From Paraburkholderia silvatlantica (GTDB taxonomy: Bacteria; Pseudomonadota; Gammaproteobacteria; Burkholderiales; Burkholderiaceae): 64,000 bases of DNA. The position numbers and the translations under genes were made by a program. The notes beneath the pieces were generated by a model, which saw only the letters and a list, made by a program, of their open reading frames with translations, was not told the DNA's origin and did not search any database. Where the stretch lies: assembly GCF_003096715.1 (NCBI RefSeq), contig NZ_QEOL01000018.1, positions 115,597 to 179,596 on the forward strand, given 5' to 3'. This document shows, one piece after another, positions 51,668 to 61,920 of the stretch (position 1 is its first letter; each line of letters begins with the position of its first letter).

Positions 51668-53200
51668 ATGCCCGCGCCGCCCGCCACATTCACCATCGAT
51701 ATCGATCGCCAGCAGCACTCGCCGATCTACCTGCAGATCTGCGAGCGCATCAGAACGGCGATCGCTGCTGGCCATCTGCGGCCCGGCGATCGCGTGCCCG
51801 CCCTGCGCAGCCTCGCCACACAGCTGAATACGGCGCGCGGCACGGTTGAACTGGCCTATACGATCCTGGTCGACGAGGGCTACCTGCAGATGCGCGGCGC
51901 GGCAGGCACCTACGTGTCTCCCTCGCTGCCGGCGTCGGTCACGCGCCCATCGCAGATCGCGAGGGATTCGAACAGCAGGCAAAACGCCAGGGAAAAGGCC
52001 ACGCCGGAAGCACCGGGCGACTTGCCTGGCGCGCATGTGGCGCCGCGTCAGCTTGCCATTGCCGCCGCCATGAGCGGCGAGCCGCGGCCGCTGCAGCCCG
52101 GGCTGCCGGCACTCGACGCGTTTCCCATCAAGGTGTGGAATCGTCTCGTTTCGCACCGCGCGCGCAGCGGCGAGCGCGCGATGTTCGCGTACCCCGATCC
52201 GGCAGGCTACCGGCCCCTGCGCGAACACATCGCCACCTATCTAGGGTTGTCGCGCGGGGTGACCTGTGTGCCGGAGCAGGTGTTCGTGACCGGCGGCTAT
52301 CGAGCGACGCTCGAACTCGTGTTGCGCAGTCTCGCCCGCCCGAACGATCGCGTATGGTTCGAAGATCCGGGCTATCTGCTCGCGCGCGGTTTTCTGGCCG
52401 AGACCGGCGTCCAGCTCGTGGCGGTACCGGCGGATGATGAGGGTATCGATGTCGAACGCGGCAAACGCCTCGATGCGCAGGCGCGCTTCGCGCTGGTCAC
52501 GCCGTCGCATCAGAGCCCCCTCGGACGCACGCTGTCTCTCGCGAGACGCATGGCGCTGCTGGACTGGGCAGAGCAAGCGTCGAGCTGGATCGTCGAAGAC
52601 GATTACGACAGCGAGTTCCGTTATCTCGGCCGTCCTTTGCCGGCGCTGAAGAGCCTCGACCGGCACGATCGTGTGATCTACTGCGGCACGTTCAGCAAGG
52701 TGATGTTTCCCGGTTTGCGGCTCGCGTATACGGTGGTGCCCGAGCGGGCCGTCGAGCGCGTCGCCCGGGTGGCGTACAGCATGAATGCCGGATCGCCGAC
52801 GCTGTTGCAAGCGGCGTTGGCGGATTTCATCGAGCGGGGGCATTTTGCGCGGCATCTGAAGCGCATGCGTGCGTTATATGCCCAGCGGCGCGTGCTGATC
52901 GTGCATGCACTCGAACAGGCCTTCGGCGAACGGCTGATTGTCGAATTGCCGCCGGCGGGAATCCAGTTCGCGGTGCGGTTCGGCGAAGGCCCTGATGGTC
53001 CGGTCGACGACGTCGCCGTTGCCGGGCGCGCCCGCAAAGCAGGGCTCGCCGTGCTGCCGCTTTCGAGCTGGTACGCGAATGGCGGCACGCAGCACACGCC
53101 GCGCGGCCTTGTGATGGGGTTCGCGAACGTTGCGGATGCGGGTGAGGCCACCCGGCTTGCGCGAACGTTGCGTGGGTGTCTCGAGGAGCGGCGCAGATGA
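51668..53200 (+). CDS. MocR-family transcriptional regulator
   Basis: 510 residues from the ATG at 51668. GntR-type helix-turn-helix at about 15-85 (DRVPALRSLATQLNTARGTVELAY), a variable linker of about 50 residues, then the aminotransferase-like domain with the PLP lysine Lys344 in YCGTFSKVMFPGLRLAY. Also a YDSEFRY motif at 313-319. Divergent from the NmrA-like gene, its likely target. A second MocR gene in the window (2162) has different linker and sequence. Confidence 0.9.
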   Translation: MPAPPATFTIDIDRQQHSPIYLQICERIRTAIAAGHLRPGDRVPALRSLATQLNTARGTVELAYTILVDEGYLQMRGAAGTYVSPSLPASVTRPSQIARDSNSRQNAREKATPEAPGDLPGAHVAPRQLAIAAAMSGEPRPLQPGLPALDAFPIKVWNRLVSHRARSGERAMFAYPDPAGYRPLREHIATYLGLSRGVTCVPEQVFVTGGYRATLELVLRSLARPNDRVWFEDPGYLLARGFLAETGVQLVAVPADDEGIDVERGKRLDAQARFALVTPSHQSPLGRTLSLARRMALLDWAEQASSWIVEDDYDSEFRYLGRPLPALKSLDRHDRVIYCGTFSKVMFPGLRLAYTVVPERAVERVARVAYSMNAGSPTLLQAALADFIERGHFARHLKRMRALYAQRRVLIVHALEQAFGERLIVELPPAGIQFAVRFGEGPDGPVDDVAVAGRARKAGLAVLPLSSWYANGGTQHTPRGLVMGFANVADAGEATRLARTLRGCLEERRR

Positions 53201-53252
53201 CGCCGCTACAATAAAGACCTTGCTGCGCTAAATCCTGGAGGCGCAAATAACG

Positions 53253-54596
53253 ATGCCCCGACACAATCCGGCACTGCATCGCAGCCAGAAAGCCCCCATG
53301 ACCAGGGCGAAGCGGCGCTTCCTGATCGCCGGCGTAATCGTTCTGTTGGCTGCGTTTGGCTGGGTGGTGGCGATCGTCGCCGCACCCGCGTTCCAGCGCA
53401 CCATCGTCATGACCAGCGGCGCGGACAACGGCATCTATCGCGGCTTTGCGGATCGCTATGCGCCCATCCTGAAGCGCGCGGGCATCAAACTCGATATCCG
53501 CAGTTCTTCCGGCTCGGTGGAAAATTATGAGCGGTTGAGAGACCCGAACAGCGCCTACGAAGCCGGGTTCATCCAGTCGGGTACCACCAGCCCGAAGGAG
53601 ACCGACGGTCTGCAGACGATTGCCGCCGTGTCGTATGAGCCGATCTGGGTGTTCTATCGCGGCGACACGACGGTCGACCGGCTGTCGCAACTACGTGGCA
53701 AGAAGATTTCGACGGGCGTGCCCGGCAGCGGCCTGCTTAACGTTGCGCAGGTGTTGCTCGGCTACAGCGGCATCACGAGCCAGAACTCCACCCTGCTGCA
53801 AATGGATGCACCGGCAGCTTATCAAGGGCTCGAAAGCGGCCGGATCGACGCGGCGTTCTTCATCGGCAGGCCCGACGCCGAGATGCAGAAGACGCTGCTG
53901 AACAGCAATCTCAAACTGATGAGTTTCGCGCAGGCAGACGCGCTGGTTCAGAAGTTCCCGTCGCTTTCAAAGATCGTCTTGCCGCGCGCGTCGACGAGTG
54001 TCGTGGATGATCTGCCGCGCACCGACGTTACGCTGCTCGCGGCAACGGCACTGCTGGTTTCGAAAGACACGCTGCATCCGGCGCTCGTTTATCTGCTGCT
54101 CGACGCGGCTCACGCCGTTCACGGCGGCGAGGATTACTTCACCCCGCTCGGTACGTTCCCTAACCTGAAGACGGAAGAATTTCCGGTCTCCGACGAAAGC
54201 GTCCGCTACTTCAAATCCGGTCAGCCGTTCCTGTACCGCTCTCTGCCGTTCTGGCTTGCGAGTGTGATCGAACGACGGCTGTTGATCCTCGTGCCATTCG
54301 CGGCGCTCCTGATTGGCTTGCTTCAGGCGTTGCCGCGCCTGCTCGAAGCGCGGATGAAAAAGCGGCTCGTGGTTTGGTACCGCGAAATCAAGGCACTCGA
54401 AGACGAAGTGTGGAGCAACAGCGAGCCGACCCGTTCGCAGATCGCGCAATGGAGCGAAGAAATCGAAAACATCGACGCGAATGCGAGCCGGATACGTATT
54501 CCGTATCGCTATTTTCAGGATGTCTACGCGCTCAAGCAGGCGATCGGCGTCGTGCGGGACCGGATAGCCCATGTTGCGCAGCGAACGAAGGAATAG
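53253..54596 (+). CDS. Membrane-anchored TAXI-type (TRAP) solute-binding protein
   Basis: 447 residues; GGAGG lies before the ATG at 53253. An N-terminal membrane anchor is at about 22-45. The TAXI substrate-binding fold follows (VMTSGADNGIYRGFADRYAP, then LRGKKISTGVPGSGLL). A second membrane helix at about 335-360 (LLILVPFAALLIGLLQAL) leads to an 80-residue cytoplasmic helical tail. So the binding domain faces the periplasm and is tethered on both sides. No TRAP membrane subunits are in the window, so a sensor or regulator role is possible. Confidence 0.85.
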   Translation: MPRHNPALHRSQKAPMTRAKRRFLIAGVIVLLAAFGWVVAIVAAPAFQRTIVMTSGADNGIYRGFADRYAPILKRAGIKLDIRSSSGSVENYERLRDPNSAYEAGFIQSGTTSPKETDGLQTIAAVSYEPIWVFYRGDTTVDRLSQLRGKKISTGVPGSGLLNVAQVLLGYSGITSQNSTLLQMDAPAAYQGLESGRIDAAFFIGRPDAEMQKTLLNSNLKLMSFAQADALVQKFPSLSKIVLPRASTSVVDDLPRTDVTLLAATALLVSKDTLHPALVYLLLDAAHAVHGGEDYFTPLGTFPNLKTEEFPVSDESVRYFKSGQPFLYRSLPFWLASVIERRLLILVPFAALLIGLLQALPRLLEARMKKRLVVWYREIKALEDEVWSNSEPTRSQIAQWSEEIENIDANASRIRIPYRYFQDVYALKQAIGVVRDRIAHVAQRTKE

Positions 54597-54602
54597 CGGC
54601 GC

Positions 54603-54620
54603 GTCGGCTTCGCAGCCGAC
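54603..54620 (+). terminator. Hairpin after the TAXI gene
   Basis: GTCGGCT and AGCCGAC form a perfect seven-base stem with a TCGC tetraloop, six bases after the stop codon. No T-run follows. Confidence 0.5.
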
Positions 54621-54626
54621 ACCCCA

Positions 54627-54758
54627 CTATCTCGCAGTTGCAGAAGACGAATAGATCGCTGGCACGGCTGGACCATCGACCCTGAGCATGCCCAGCGCAC
54701 CCTTATTGAAGGCGCGGAAAATCGAATGGCCGACGAGCAGGAACGAGGCGATTGGCAC
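54627..54758 (-). pseudogene. Possible remnant of a membrane-protein gene
   Basis: A minus-strand frame of 43 codons from a GTG at 54758 encodes a hydrophobic, protein-like segment (VPIASFLLVGHSIFRAFNKG, then GMLRVDGPAVPAIYSSS). It is closed upstream by a TAG four codons before and has no good RBS. It looks like a 3' fragment of a lost gene, or a small membrane peptide. Identity unknown. Confidence 0.25.
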
Positions 54759-54956
54759 CAGCGGCGGCTATCCGCCAATCCCTTTTTTCGCTCGCCGCCC
54801 AACGCAGGCATAATTCCAAAGGAGCAGCGCGATTAAAAGGGTCGTTTTCGTATTCCTGACTATCCATGGACTACGCAAGGCGAGACGTTCGAGCGCCTCC
54901 AGTCCCACGATCGATTATCTGGCACCGTTATGGCGGCGCCAGGCAGGAATGGATTC

Positions 54957-56873
54957 ATGAAACCGGCAAGGAATTCGCGGTGGTCACGCTTTGGCCGATA
55001 TGCGGCGTTGTGGGTAGGCGCGGTCGCGCTCGCGGCGACGGCTGGCTTCTTCTACTGGCGACATGCAGCGAATCTTGCGCAGTCCCAGCCGGCTGCGCTG
55101 ACGGGTGTGGCCAGCGAAATGCGGCATGACGCATCGCCATGGACGAAGCGCGAGAAAGATGCCTCGGAATTGCTGCGCGATATTCGCGATCGCGATGTCG
55201 CCGCAATCGGCGTGAGCCGCGAAGCGATTCTCGTCTCGACGATCAAGGGCGAAAGGTATTATGTGGCCGATCACAATGGCGCGTTCGCGAACGCCCTGCT
55301 GCTCGGCGACCTGAAGCCGGGCGCGACGCCTCCCTGGCAACTCGTCTGGTTGCCTCACGCCGATGTGCGCGTCGGCGCCGAGCGTTGGACAGAAGCCCTC
55401 GACCGCGTGCGCGACGCGCTCAGTCTGGTGCTCCCCGTGCTGATGCTAGGAGGCTTGCTGTGGTTCATGCGCCGGGAAATGGGCGGCGGCGCGCAATTGC
55501 TCGGCGAATCGCCAGCTTTGCGCTTCGACGACGTGATCGGCGCAGGCGAAGCGAAAGCCGCGCTCGCCGACGTGCGTGCGTGGCTCATCGAGCCGGCGCA
55601 GTTCACCGCCATGGGCGTGCGCGCGCCATGCGGCGTGCTGATGACGGGCGGCCCAGGCGTCGGCAAGACGCGCCTCGCGCAGGCGCTCGCAGGCGAATGC
55701 GGCGCGAATTTCATCGCCATCACGGGCAGCTATTTCAGCGCGAAGTATTACGGCGTGGGCATTCAGAAGGTCAAGCGCCTGTTCGAACTCGCGCGCAAGA
55801 ACGCGCCCACGGTCATCTTCATCGACGAAGCAGACGGTCTCGGCAAGCGCACCGATACGGGCGGCGGCCCGGTCGAGGCGGAAAGCAACCGCATCATCAA
55901 CCAGTTGCTCGCGGAGATGGATGGGTTCGAATCGAATGAAGGTGTGATCATCGTCGCCGCGACCAATCACCCGGACAATCTCGACGAAGCGCTGCGCCGC
56001 CCAGGCCGTTTCGACCGCACGGTGCAGGTGCGTTTGCCCGACCTGGAGGATCGCGCGGAAATTCTGCGCTTTTACGCCGGCAATCTGAAAACGAAAGCCG
56101 ACGGCCTCGATTTCAACCAGCTCGCGCGGCTGACCACGGGCCTTTCGCCGGCCACGCTTTCGATGATCGTGAATCAGGCGGGTCTCGTCGCGCGCAAGGC
56201 CGGTAAGCAGGAAGTGGCCGCAGTGCATTTTCTCGAGGCGATCAAGATTGCGCGCATCGGCGACGTCAACGGCGCGGAGCGCGCGCTTTCGGACGACGAA
56301 CGCACGCGCATTGCGATCCATGAAGCGGGGCATGGTCTCGTCGCCGCGCTCCTCGGCACCGGCGTGCTCGAAGAAGTGACGATTTTGCCGCGCGGCGGTG
56401 CATTGGGCGTGGCGCTGATCACGAAAATGCAGGACAAGTACCTGTATCGCGAGACGGAAATGCGCAACGAGATCCAGGTGCTGCTGGGCGGGCGCAATGC
56501 GGAACGGCTCATGTTTCGCGAAGCATCGAGCGGCGCGGCGCAGGATTTGCAGGAAGCGTCGCGCATCAGCCTCGACATGGTGTCGAAGCACGGCTTCAAC
56601 ACGGATGGCAATCTGTTCAGCCTCGCGGCGCTGCCGCAACAGGTCGCGGGCTTGCAGTTGAAGACCGCGATCGAGCACGCGAACGGGCTGCTGCACGAAC
56701 TCAACGACGCATGTTTCGCGTTGCTGCGTACGAACGAGCCGGTGCTGCGCGCGATAGCCGATCAGTTGCTCGAAGCGGAGACGGTGCCCGGCGAGACGGT
56801 CTATCGTCTGATTCGCGAACATGCTGCGGCCGTGGCGAGCACGCAAGCGGTGACCGAAGCGGCCGCCGCGTGA
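54957..56873 (+). CDS. FtsH-like membrane AAA+ zinc metalloprotease (divergent paralogue)
   Basis: 638 residues from the ATG at 54957. Membrane helices at about 14-34 and 154-171 bracket a periplasmic domain. AAA+ core: Walker A GGPGVGKT at about 231, Walker B TVIFIDEAD, second region of homology NHPDNLDEALRRPGRFDRT. The protease domain has the zinc site HEAGH at 455-459 and the downstream Asp in SGAAQDLQEAS. The pore loop reads YYG instead of FVG. It probably degrades membrane or unfolded proteins. The sequence is far from housekeeping FtsH, so it may be a specialised copy. Convergent with the dehydrogenase gene, with a 31-base gap. Confidence 0.88.
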   Translation: MKPARNSRWSRFGRYAALWVGAVALAATAGFFYWRHAANLAQSQPAALTGVASEMRHDASPWTKREKDASELLRDIRDRDVAAIGVSREAILVSTIKGERYYVADHNGAFANALLLGDLKPGATPPWQLVWLPHADVRVGAERWTEALDRVRDALSLVLPVLMLGGLLWFMRREMGGGAQLLGESPALRFDDVIGAGEAKAALADVRAWLIEPAQFTAMGVRAPCGVLMTGGPGVGKTRLAQALAGECGANFIAITGSYFSAKYYGVGIQKVKRLFELARKNAPTVIFIDEADGLGKRTDTGGGPVEAESNRIINQLLAEMDGFESNEGVIIVAATNHPDNLDEALRRPGRFDRTVQVRLPDLEDRAEILRFYAGNLKTKADGLDFNQLARLTTGLSPATLSMIVNQAGLVARKAGKQEVAAVHFLEAIKIARIGDVNGAERALSDDERTRIAIHEAGHGLVAALLGTGVLEEVTILPRGGALGVALITKMQDKYLYRETEMRNEIQVLLGGRNAERLMFREASSGAAQDLQEASRISLDMVSKHGFNTDGNLFSLAALPQQVAGLQLKTAIEHANGLLHELNDACFALLRTNEPVLRAIADQLLEAETVPGETVYRLIREHAAAVASTQAVTEAAAA

Positions 56874-56904
56874 GCCGCTTGCACCGCCGTCATCGCTCAG
56901 CGCC

Positions 56905-59900
56905 TCAAGCCCGTTCGAGCGCCGCCATCGCCCTCGCGATCACGAGCAGCACGGAAAGACTCACGCCGCTCGAAGCACGCAGTTCCGTCAGCAACTGCCC
57001 ATAACGCTCCAGCGCAGCCTCGTGCTGAGCGCACCATGCGTCCACGAGCGTTTGTGCGTCGGCGGCATCGGCGCCTTGTGCAAGCACGCTCGTAGTGAGC
57101 GCGCGCTTGAGGTGCGCCACCTCGGCGAGCGCCGCCGCGCGCGCCATGGTGTCCCAATGCGTCGGCGTCGGCAGCGTTGCCGCACGCTCGCCAATCCAGC
57201 TGTAGTTGAGCCGCGTTCCCAGGGCGAAGTACGCCGCCGCAACGCGCTCCAGCGGGCGGTCGCACGCCGCCGCCACATCGGCGATGTCGAGCAGCGCTAC
57301 CGAAATGTCTCCGCTCGCCACGCGCAGCGCGAGCGCGTTTTCGACGCCCGCCTTCACGAGCTCGCCCTGGCGTGCCGAAAGCGCTTCGAGATCCGCTTCG
57401 GGCAACAGCGTCGGCAATTGCGGCGCGAGGTGCTGAGCGGCGTCGCGACAACGCGCCAGCAGCGTGCTCATACCATCGTTATCCACCGCGCCCGCCTGCA
57501 GATGCCGCAGGAACCACAGCACCGCGCGTTCGAGCAGCCGCGCGATGTCGACGAACATGCGCGCCTGCACGTCGTCGGGCACACGGTTGTCGAGCGCGTC
57601 GATGGCGCGCCAGATATCGTTGAGGCCGAATACGTCGCGCGCCATGATGCACGCGCGCACGATTTCGCCGGGTTGTGCGTCGGTTTCCTCCATCAAACGA
57701 TGCACGAATGCGCAGCCCACGCGGTTCACGAGCGCGTTCGTCAAATGGGTCGCGAGAATTTCGCGCCGCAGCGGATGCCGATGCATGGGTTCGCTAAAGC
57801 GCTGCTGCAGCGGCTGCGGGAAGTAGTCGATCAGCAAATCCGCGACGAGCGGGTCTTCCGGCACGGATGAGTCGAGCAACGCATCGTAGAGCCACATCTT
57901 GCTGTAAGCGAGCAGCACGGCCCGCTCTGGCGACGTGAGTCCGAGTTTCGCGGCCTGGCGTTCGGCGATTTCGTCGTCGGTCGGCAGGAATTCGATATGG
58001 CGGCTCAGACGTCCTGCGCGCTCGAGCCAGCGCATGAAGCGCGATTCGGCATCGAGCAGTTCCACAGCGTAGCGGCCCGCAATCGAAAGCGCCTGCGTCT
58101 GGTAGTAGTTGTCGCTCAGCACCAGCAGTCCGACTTCGTCGGTCATTTCGGCGAGCAAGCTATTGCGCTGTTTCGTCGTCATCTCGCCGTCGGCCACCAC
58201 GAGGCCAAGCAGGATCTTGATGTTCACTTCGTGATCCGAACAATCCACGCCTGCCGAGTTGTCGATCGCATCGGTATTGATATGGCCGCCGTGCTGCGCG
58301 AATTCAATGCGCCCGAGCTGCGTGACACCGAGATTACCGCCCTCGCCCACGACCTTGCAGCGCAGTTCGGAGCCGTTCACGCGCACCGCGTCGTTGGCCT
58401 TGTCGCCGACTTGTGCATTGGTCTCGCGCGTGGCTTTCACATACGTGCCAATGCCGCCGTTATAGAGCAAATCGACGTTCGCAAGCAGGATCGCACGAAT
58501 CAATTCGGTTGGCGAGAGCGCCGCCGCTTCGATGCCAAGCGTCGTTCGCACTGCGGCCGAAAGCGGGATTGTCTTCATGGTGCGCGCGAACACGCCGCCA
58601 CCCGCCGATATCGTAGCGGGATCGTAGTCGGCCCAGCTCGAGCGTTCGAGCGCGAAGAGCCGCGCGCGTTCCGCCAGGCTCGCCGCCGTATCGGGATTGG
58701 GGTCGAGAAAAATATGGCGGTGATCGAAGGCTGCGACGAGCTTGATATGCGGCGAGAGCAGCATGCCGTTGCCGAACACGTCGCCCGACATGTCGCCAAT
58801 GCCGGCCACGGTGAAATCGGTGGCTTGCGTATCCACGCCCATTTCGCGGAAATGCCGCTTGACCGACTCCCATGCGCCGCGCGCCGTGATCGCCATCTTC
58901 TTGTGGTCGTAGCCCACGGAGCCGCCCGAGGCGAAAGCGTCGTCGAGCCAGAAACCGTATTCGGCGGAGATCGCGTTCGCGTAGTCGGAGAACGTGGCCG
59001 TGCCCTTGTCGGCGGCCACGACGAGGTACGGGTCATCGGGGTCGTGGCGTACGACATCGGGCGGCGGCTCGATCGCGTTGTTCACGAGGTTATCGGTGAG
59101 ATCGAGCAGGCCGCGCAGGAAGGTCTGATAGCACGCCACGCCCTCGCGCATCCATGCTTCGCGGTCGCTAGCCGGCGGCGGGTTCTTCACGACAAAGCCG
59201 CCCTTCGACCCCACCGGCACGATCACAACGTTCTTCACCATCTGGGCTTTCATGAGGCCCAGCACTTCGGTGCGGAAGTCTTCGCGGCGATCCGACCAAC
59301 GCAGGCCGCCGCGCGCGACGCGCCCGCCGCGCAAATGCACGCCCTCCACGCGCGGCGAGTAGACCCAGATCTCGAACATGGGCTTCGGCTCGGGGAGGCC
59401 CGGCACTTTAGACGGATCGAATTTGAACGAAAGCGAGGGCCGCGCTGCGCCGTTGGCATCGCGGCGGAAATAGTTCGTGCGCACCGTCGCATTGATCACG
59501 CCGAGGAACTGCCGCAGGATACGGTCTTCGTCGAGATTGGGCACCTGGTCCAGCGCGCTTTCAATGGCCTCGAGCATGAGCGCCGTGCGTTCTTCCCGTG
59601 CCTGTGAATCCCGCGGATCGAACCGGAGTACGAACAGTTCGACGAGCTGCCGGGCGATCGCCGGATTGCCGGTTAGCGCACGCTCGATATAGGCGTCGCT
59701 GAATGTCGAGCCCACCTGGCGAAGATACTTTGCATAGGCGCGCAGGATCGTGACTTCGCGCGCGCTCAGATAGGCGCGCAGCACGAGCCGGTTGAAATCG
59801 TCGTTTTCGATGCGGGCGTTCCAGACGCTTTCGAACGCATCTTCGAACAACCCCTTCACGCGTTCGATGTCGAATTCGGCGTCGTCCGCAAGTTCGAGGC

Positions 59901-61746
59901 CGAAATCGTGGACCCATGCAGGTGCGCAGGACGGCGCCTCGATCACATAGGGCCGCTCTTCATCCACGCGCACGCCGAGATGTTCCAGCATCGGCAGGCT
60001 GCGCGAGAGCGCAATCGCTTCGCCCGTGCAATAGACCTTGAAGCGAAACGTACGCGGCCCCGCCTCGATCGGGCGGTACAGATTCATCGCGATGTGCTGC
60101 GTCCCCTGCACCCGCTCGATCAGTTCGATGTCGCGTACCGCCGTGCGCGCCGGATAGTCGTCGCGATAACCGGGCGGAAACGAATCGGCGTAGCGATGCA
60201 ACAGGCGCGTGCCCTGCTCTTCGCCGAATGCATCTAGCAGCGCGTCGGCCAGATCGTCCTGCCAGCGGCGCGTGACCTGCACGAGCCGCGCTTCCAGTTC
60301 GTGCGTGTCGACTTCGGGCATCGAGCCGGGCTCGGCGTGCACGACGAAATGGATCCGCGCGATCGCCGACTCCGAAAGCAACGGCGTGAACTCCACGGAA
60401 ACGCCGTTAAAGGCCTCCACAAGCAGGTTTGCAATCCGCCGCCGCAAGTCGGTGTTGTACTTGTCGCGCGAAACGTACACGAGGCAGGAAACGAAGCGGT
60501 TGAAGCGGTCGCGCCGCACGAATAGCCGCGTGCGCTGGTGTTCCTGCAAGCGCAGCACACCGAGCGCGATATCGAAAAGCTCGTCTTCGCTCGCCTGCAG
60601 CAATTCATCGCGCGGATAGGTTTCCAGCACCGTCACCAGCGATTTGCCGAGATGGCCTTTTGGCAGGAACCCCGCGCGCTGCACGATATTCGCGCATTTG
60701 CGCCGCACGATCGGGATTTCGGCGGTGGAGACCATGTAGGCGGTCGAGGTGTAGAGGCCCACGAAGCGGCGCTCGCCGCACACTTTGCCGTCCGCGCCGA
60801 CAAGTTTCACCCCAACGTAGTCGAGATAGCCGGGCCGGTGCACGGTGGCGCGCGAGTTCGCTTTTGTCAGGAAAATGGGCCACGCGCCGCTGATGATGTC
60901 TACGGCTGCGGGCGGCAACGGCGTGATGTCGGGCGCGCCCGGCGCGCGCAGCGATTCGCGCAGAATGCCGAGACCCGAGCCTTCCACGCCGCGCAGGGCG
61001 TAGCCGCCGTCGTGCGAAACCAGCGCGTAATCGCGCTGGCCGAGGAAGGTGAAATGGTCAGCTACCATCCATTCGAGAAACGCACGAGCTTCGATATCCT
61101 CTGCGCTCGTTTCGCGCGCCTTCATCGCCTTGATGGTGGTGCGCGCGGCCTCGAGCAGGTTCGGCCAATCTTCTACCGACGCCCGCACGTCGCCAAGCAC
61201 CTTGGCGATGTCGCTGCGCAATTCGTCGAGCTTTGCTGCATCGCCGCAGCGGTCCACCTCGAAATGGATGAACGAGGCGAGCTGCGATTGGCCGTCGCCG
61301 GCGCTGGCGCCGGCCTCATCCACACGCGCGACCGTGCCGTCCTTGCCGCGCCAGATCCGGAATACGGGATGCAGCGCCGAATGCAGCGCGAGCCCCAGAC
61401 GGTTGACGGCCATGGAAACCGAATCGACGAGAAATGGCATGTCGTCGTTCACGATTTCGATGACCGTATGGTCCGAATGCCAACCGTGCTGTTCGACGAT
61501 CGGGTTGTAGACCTGCATGCGCTCGCTGCCCGGCACGAAGCGCTGTGCGGTTCGCCAGTGCGCCATGGCGGCGCCGTAGAGGTCGGCGATGCTGCGGCTG
61601 CGCAGATCCTCGGCGTCGGCGAAATCGTAGTAGTGCCGCAGGAAAGGCTCGACGATCTGGAACGTCGGCTCGGGCAAGCGCGCCCGCGCAAATTCCATGA
61701 CGTCGGAGAGCAGATGGGCGACGAATTCTTCGTTCCTCGCTAGCAT
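56905..61746 (-). CDS. NAD-specific glutamate dehydrogenase, 180-kDa type
   Basis: 1613 residues, the length of the large NAD-GDH family. It converts glutamate to 2-oxoglutarate with NAD+ in the cytoplasm. N-terminal ACT-like regulatory regions cover about the first 700 residues. The catalytic part includes GGLRWSDRREDFRTEVLGLMK and VIVPVGSKGGFV, followed by an NAD-binding segment around GDMSGDVFGNGML. A strong AAGGAG lies before the ATG at 61746. The gene is convergent with the FtsH-like gene. Its role is glutamate catabolism, providing ammonia and 2-oxoglutarate. Confidence 0.95.
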   Translation of the reverse strand: MLARNEEFVAHLLSDVMEFARARLPEPTFQIVEPFLRHYYDFADAEDLRSRSIADLYGAAMAHWRTAQRFVPGSERMQVYNPIVEQHGWHSDHTVIEIVNDDMPFLVDSVSMAVNRLGLALHSALHPVFRIWRGKDGTVARVDEAGASAGDGQSQLASFIHFEVDRCGDAAKLDELRSDIAKVLGDVRASVEDWPNLLEAARTTIKAMKARETSAEDIEARAFLEWMVADHFTFLGQRDYALVSHDGGYALRGVEGSGLGILRESLRAPGAPDITPLPPAAVDIISGAWPIFLTKANSRATVHRPGYLDYVGVKLVGADGKVCGERRFVGLYTSTAYMVSTAEIPIVRRKCANIVQRAGFLPKGHLGKSLVTVLETYPRDELLQASEDELFDIALGVLRLQEHQRTRLFVRRDRFNRFVSCLVYVSRDKYNTDLRRRIANLLVEAFNGVSVEFTPLLSESAIARIHFVVHAEPGSMPEVDTHELEARLVQVTRRWQDDLADALLDAFGEEQGTRLLHRYADSFPPGYRDDYPARTAVRDIELIERVQGTQHIAMNLYRPIEAGPRTFRFKVYCTGEAIALSRSLPMLEHLGVRVDEERPYVIEAPSCAPAWVHDFGLELADDAEFDIERVKGLFEDAFESVWNARIENDDFNRLVLRAYLSAREVTILRAYAKYLRQVGSTFSDAYIERALTGNPAIARQLVELFVLRFDPRDSQAREERTALMLEAIESALDQVPNLDEDRILRQFLGVINATVRTNYFRRDANGAARPSLSFKFDPSKVPGLPEPKPMFEIWVYSPRVEGVHLRGGRVARGGLRWSDRREDFRTEVLGLMKAQMVKNVVIVPVGSKGGFVVKNPPPASDREAWMREGVACYQTFLRGLLDLTDNLVNNAIEPPPDVVRHDPDDPYLVVAADKGTATFSDYANAISAEYGFWLDDAFASGGSVGYDHKKMAITARGAWESVKRHFREMGVDTQATDFTVAGIGDMSGDVFGNGMLLSPHIKLVAAFDHRHIFLDPNPDTAASLAERARLFALERSSWADYDPATISAGGGVFARTMKTIPLSAAVRTTLGIEAAALSPTELIRAILLANVDLLYNGGIGTYVKATRETNAQVGDKANDAVRVNGSELRCKVVGEGGNLGVTQLGRIEFAQHGGHINTDAIDNSAGVDCSDHEVNIKILLGLVVADGEMTTKQRNSLLAEMTDEVGLLVLSDNYYQTQALSIAGRYAVELLDAESRFMRWLERAGRLSRHIEFLPTDDEIAERQAAKLGLTSPERAVLLAYSKMWLYDALLDSSVPEDPLVADLLIDYFPQPLQQRFSEPMHRHPLRREILATHLTNALVNRVGCAFVHRLMEETDAQPGEIVRACIMARDVFGLNDIWRAIDALDNRVPDDVQARMFVDIARLLERAVLWFLRHLQAGAVDNDGMSTLLARCRDAAQHLAPQLPTLLPEADLEALSARQGELVKAGVENALALRVASGDISVALLDIADVAAACDRPLERVAAAYFALGTRLNYSWIGERAATLPTPTHWDTMARAAALAEVAHLKRALTTSVLAQGADAADAQTLVDAWCAQHEAALERYGQLLTELRASSGVSLSVLLVIARAMAALERA

Positions 61747-61920
61747 GACGAACTCCTTGGCGGATAGTCATCGACTGCATCGGCGGTTCAGTCATTATGC
61801 ACCGGCAAGGTGATCGAACGATGAATGCGTGCGCACGGACTGCCTCACGGTAAGGCGCTGCGCTGCAATGCGGATGGTGGCGCAGAATTTGCTGCCTGCG
61901 GATGCTCGCTTCAACGCGCT

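Larger units (their letters stand above)
54597..54956. other. Gap between TAXI and FtsH-like genes with a remnant frame
   Basis: 360 bases. It contains a hairpin at 54603 and a minus-strand hydrophobic open frame (54627-54758). No other gene is supported. The 3' part is the promoter region of the FtsH-like gene. Confidence 0.5.
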
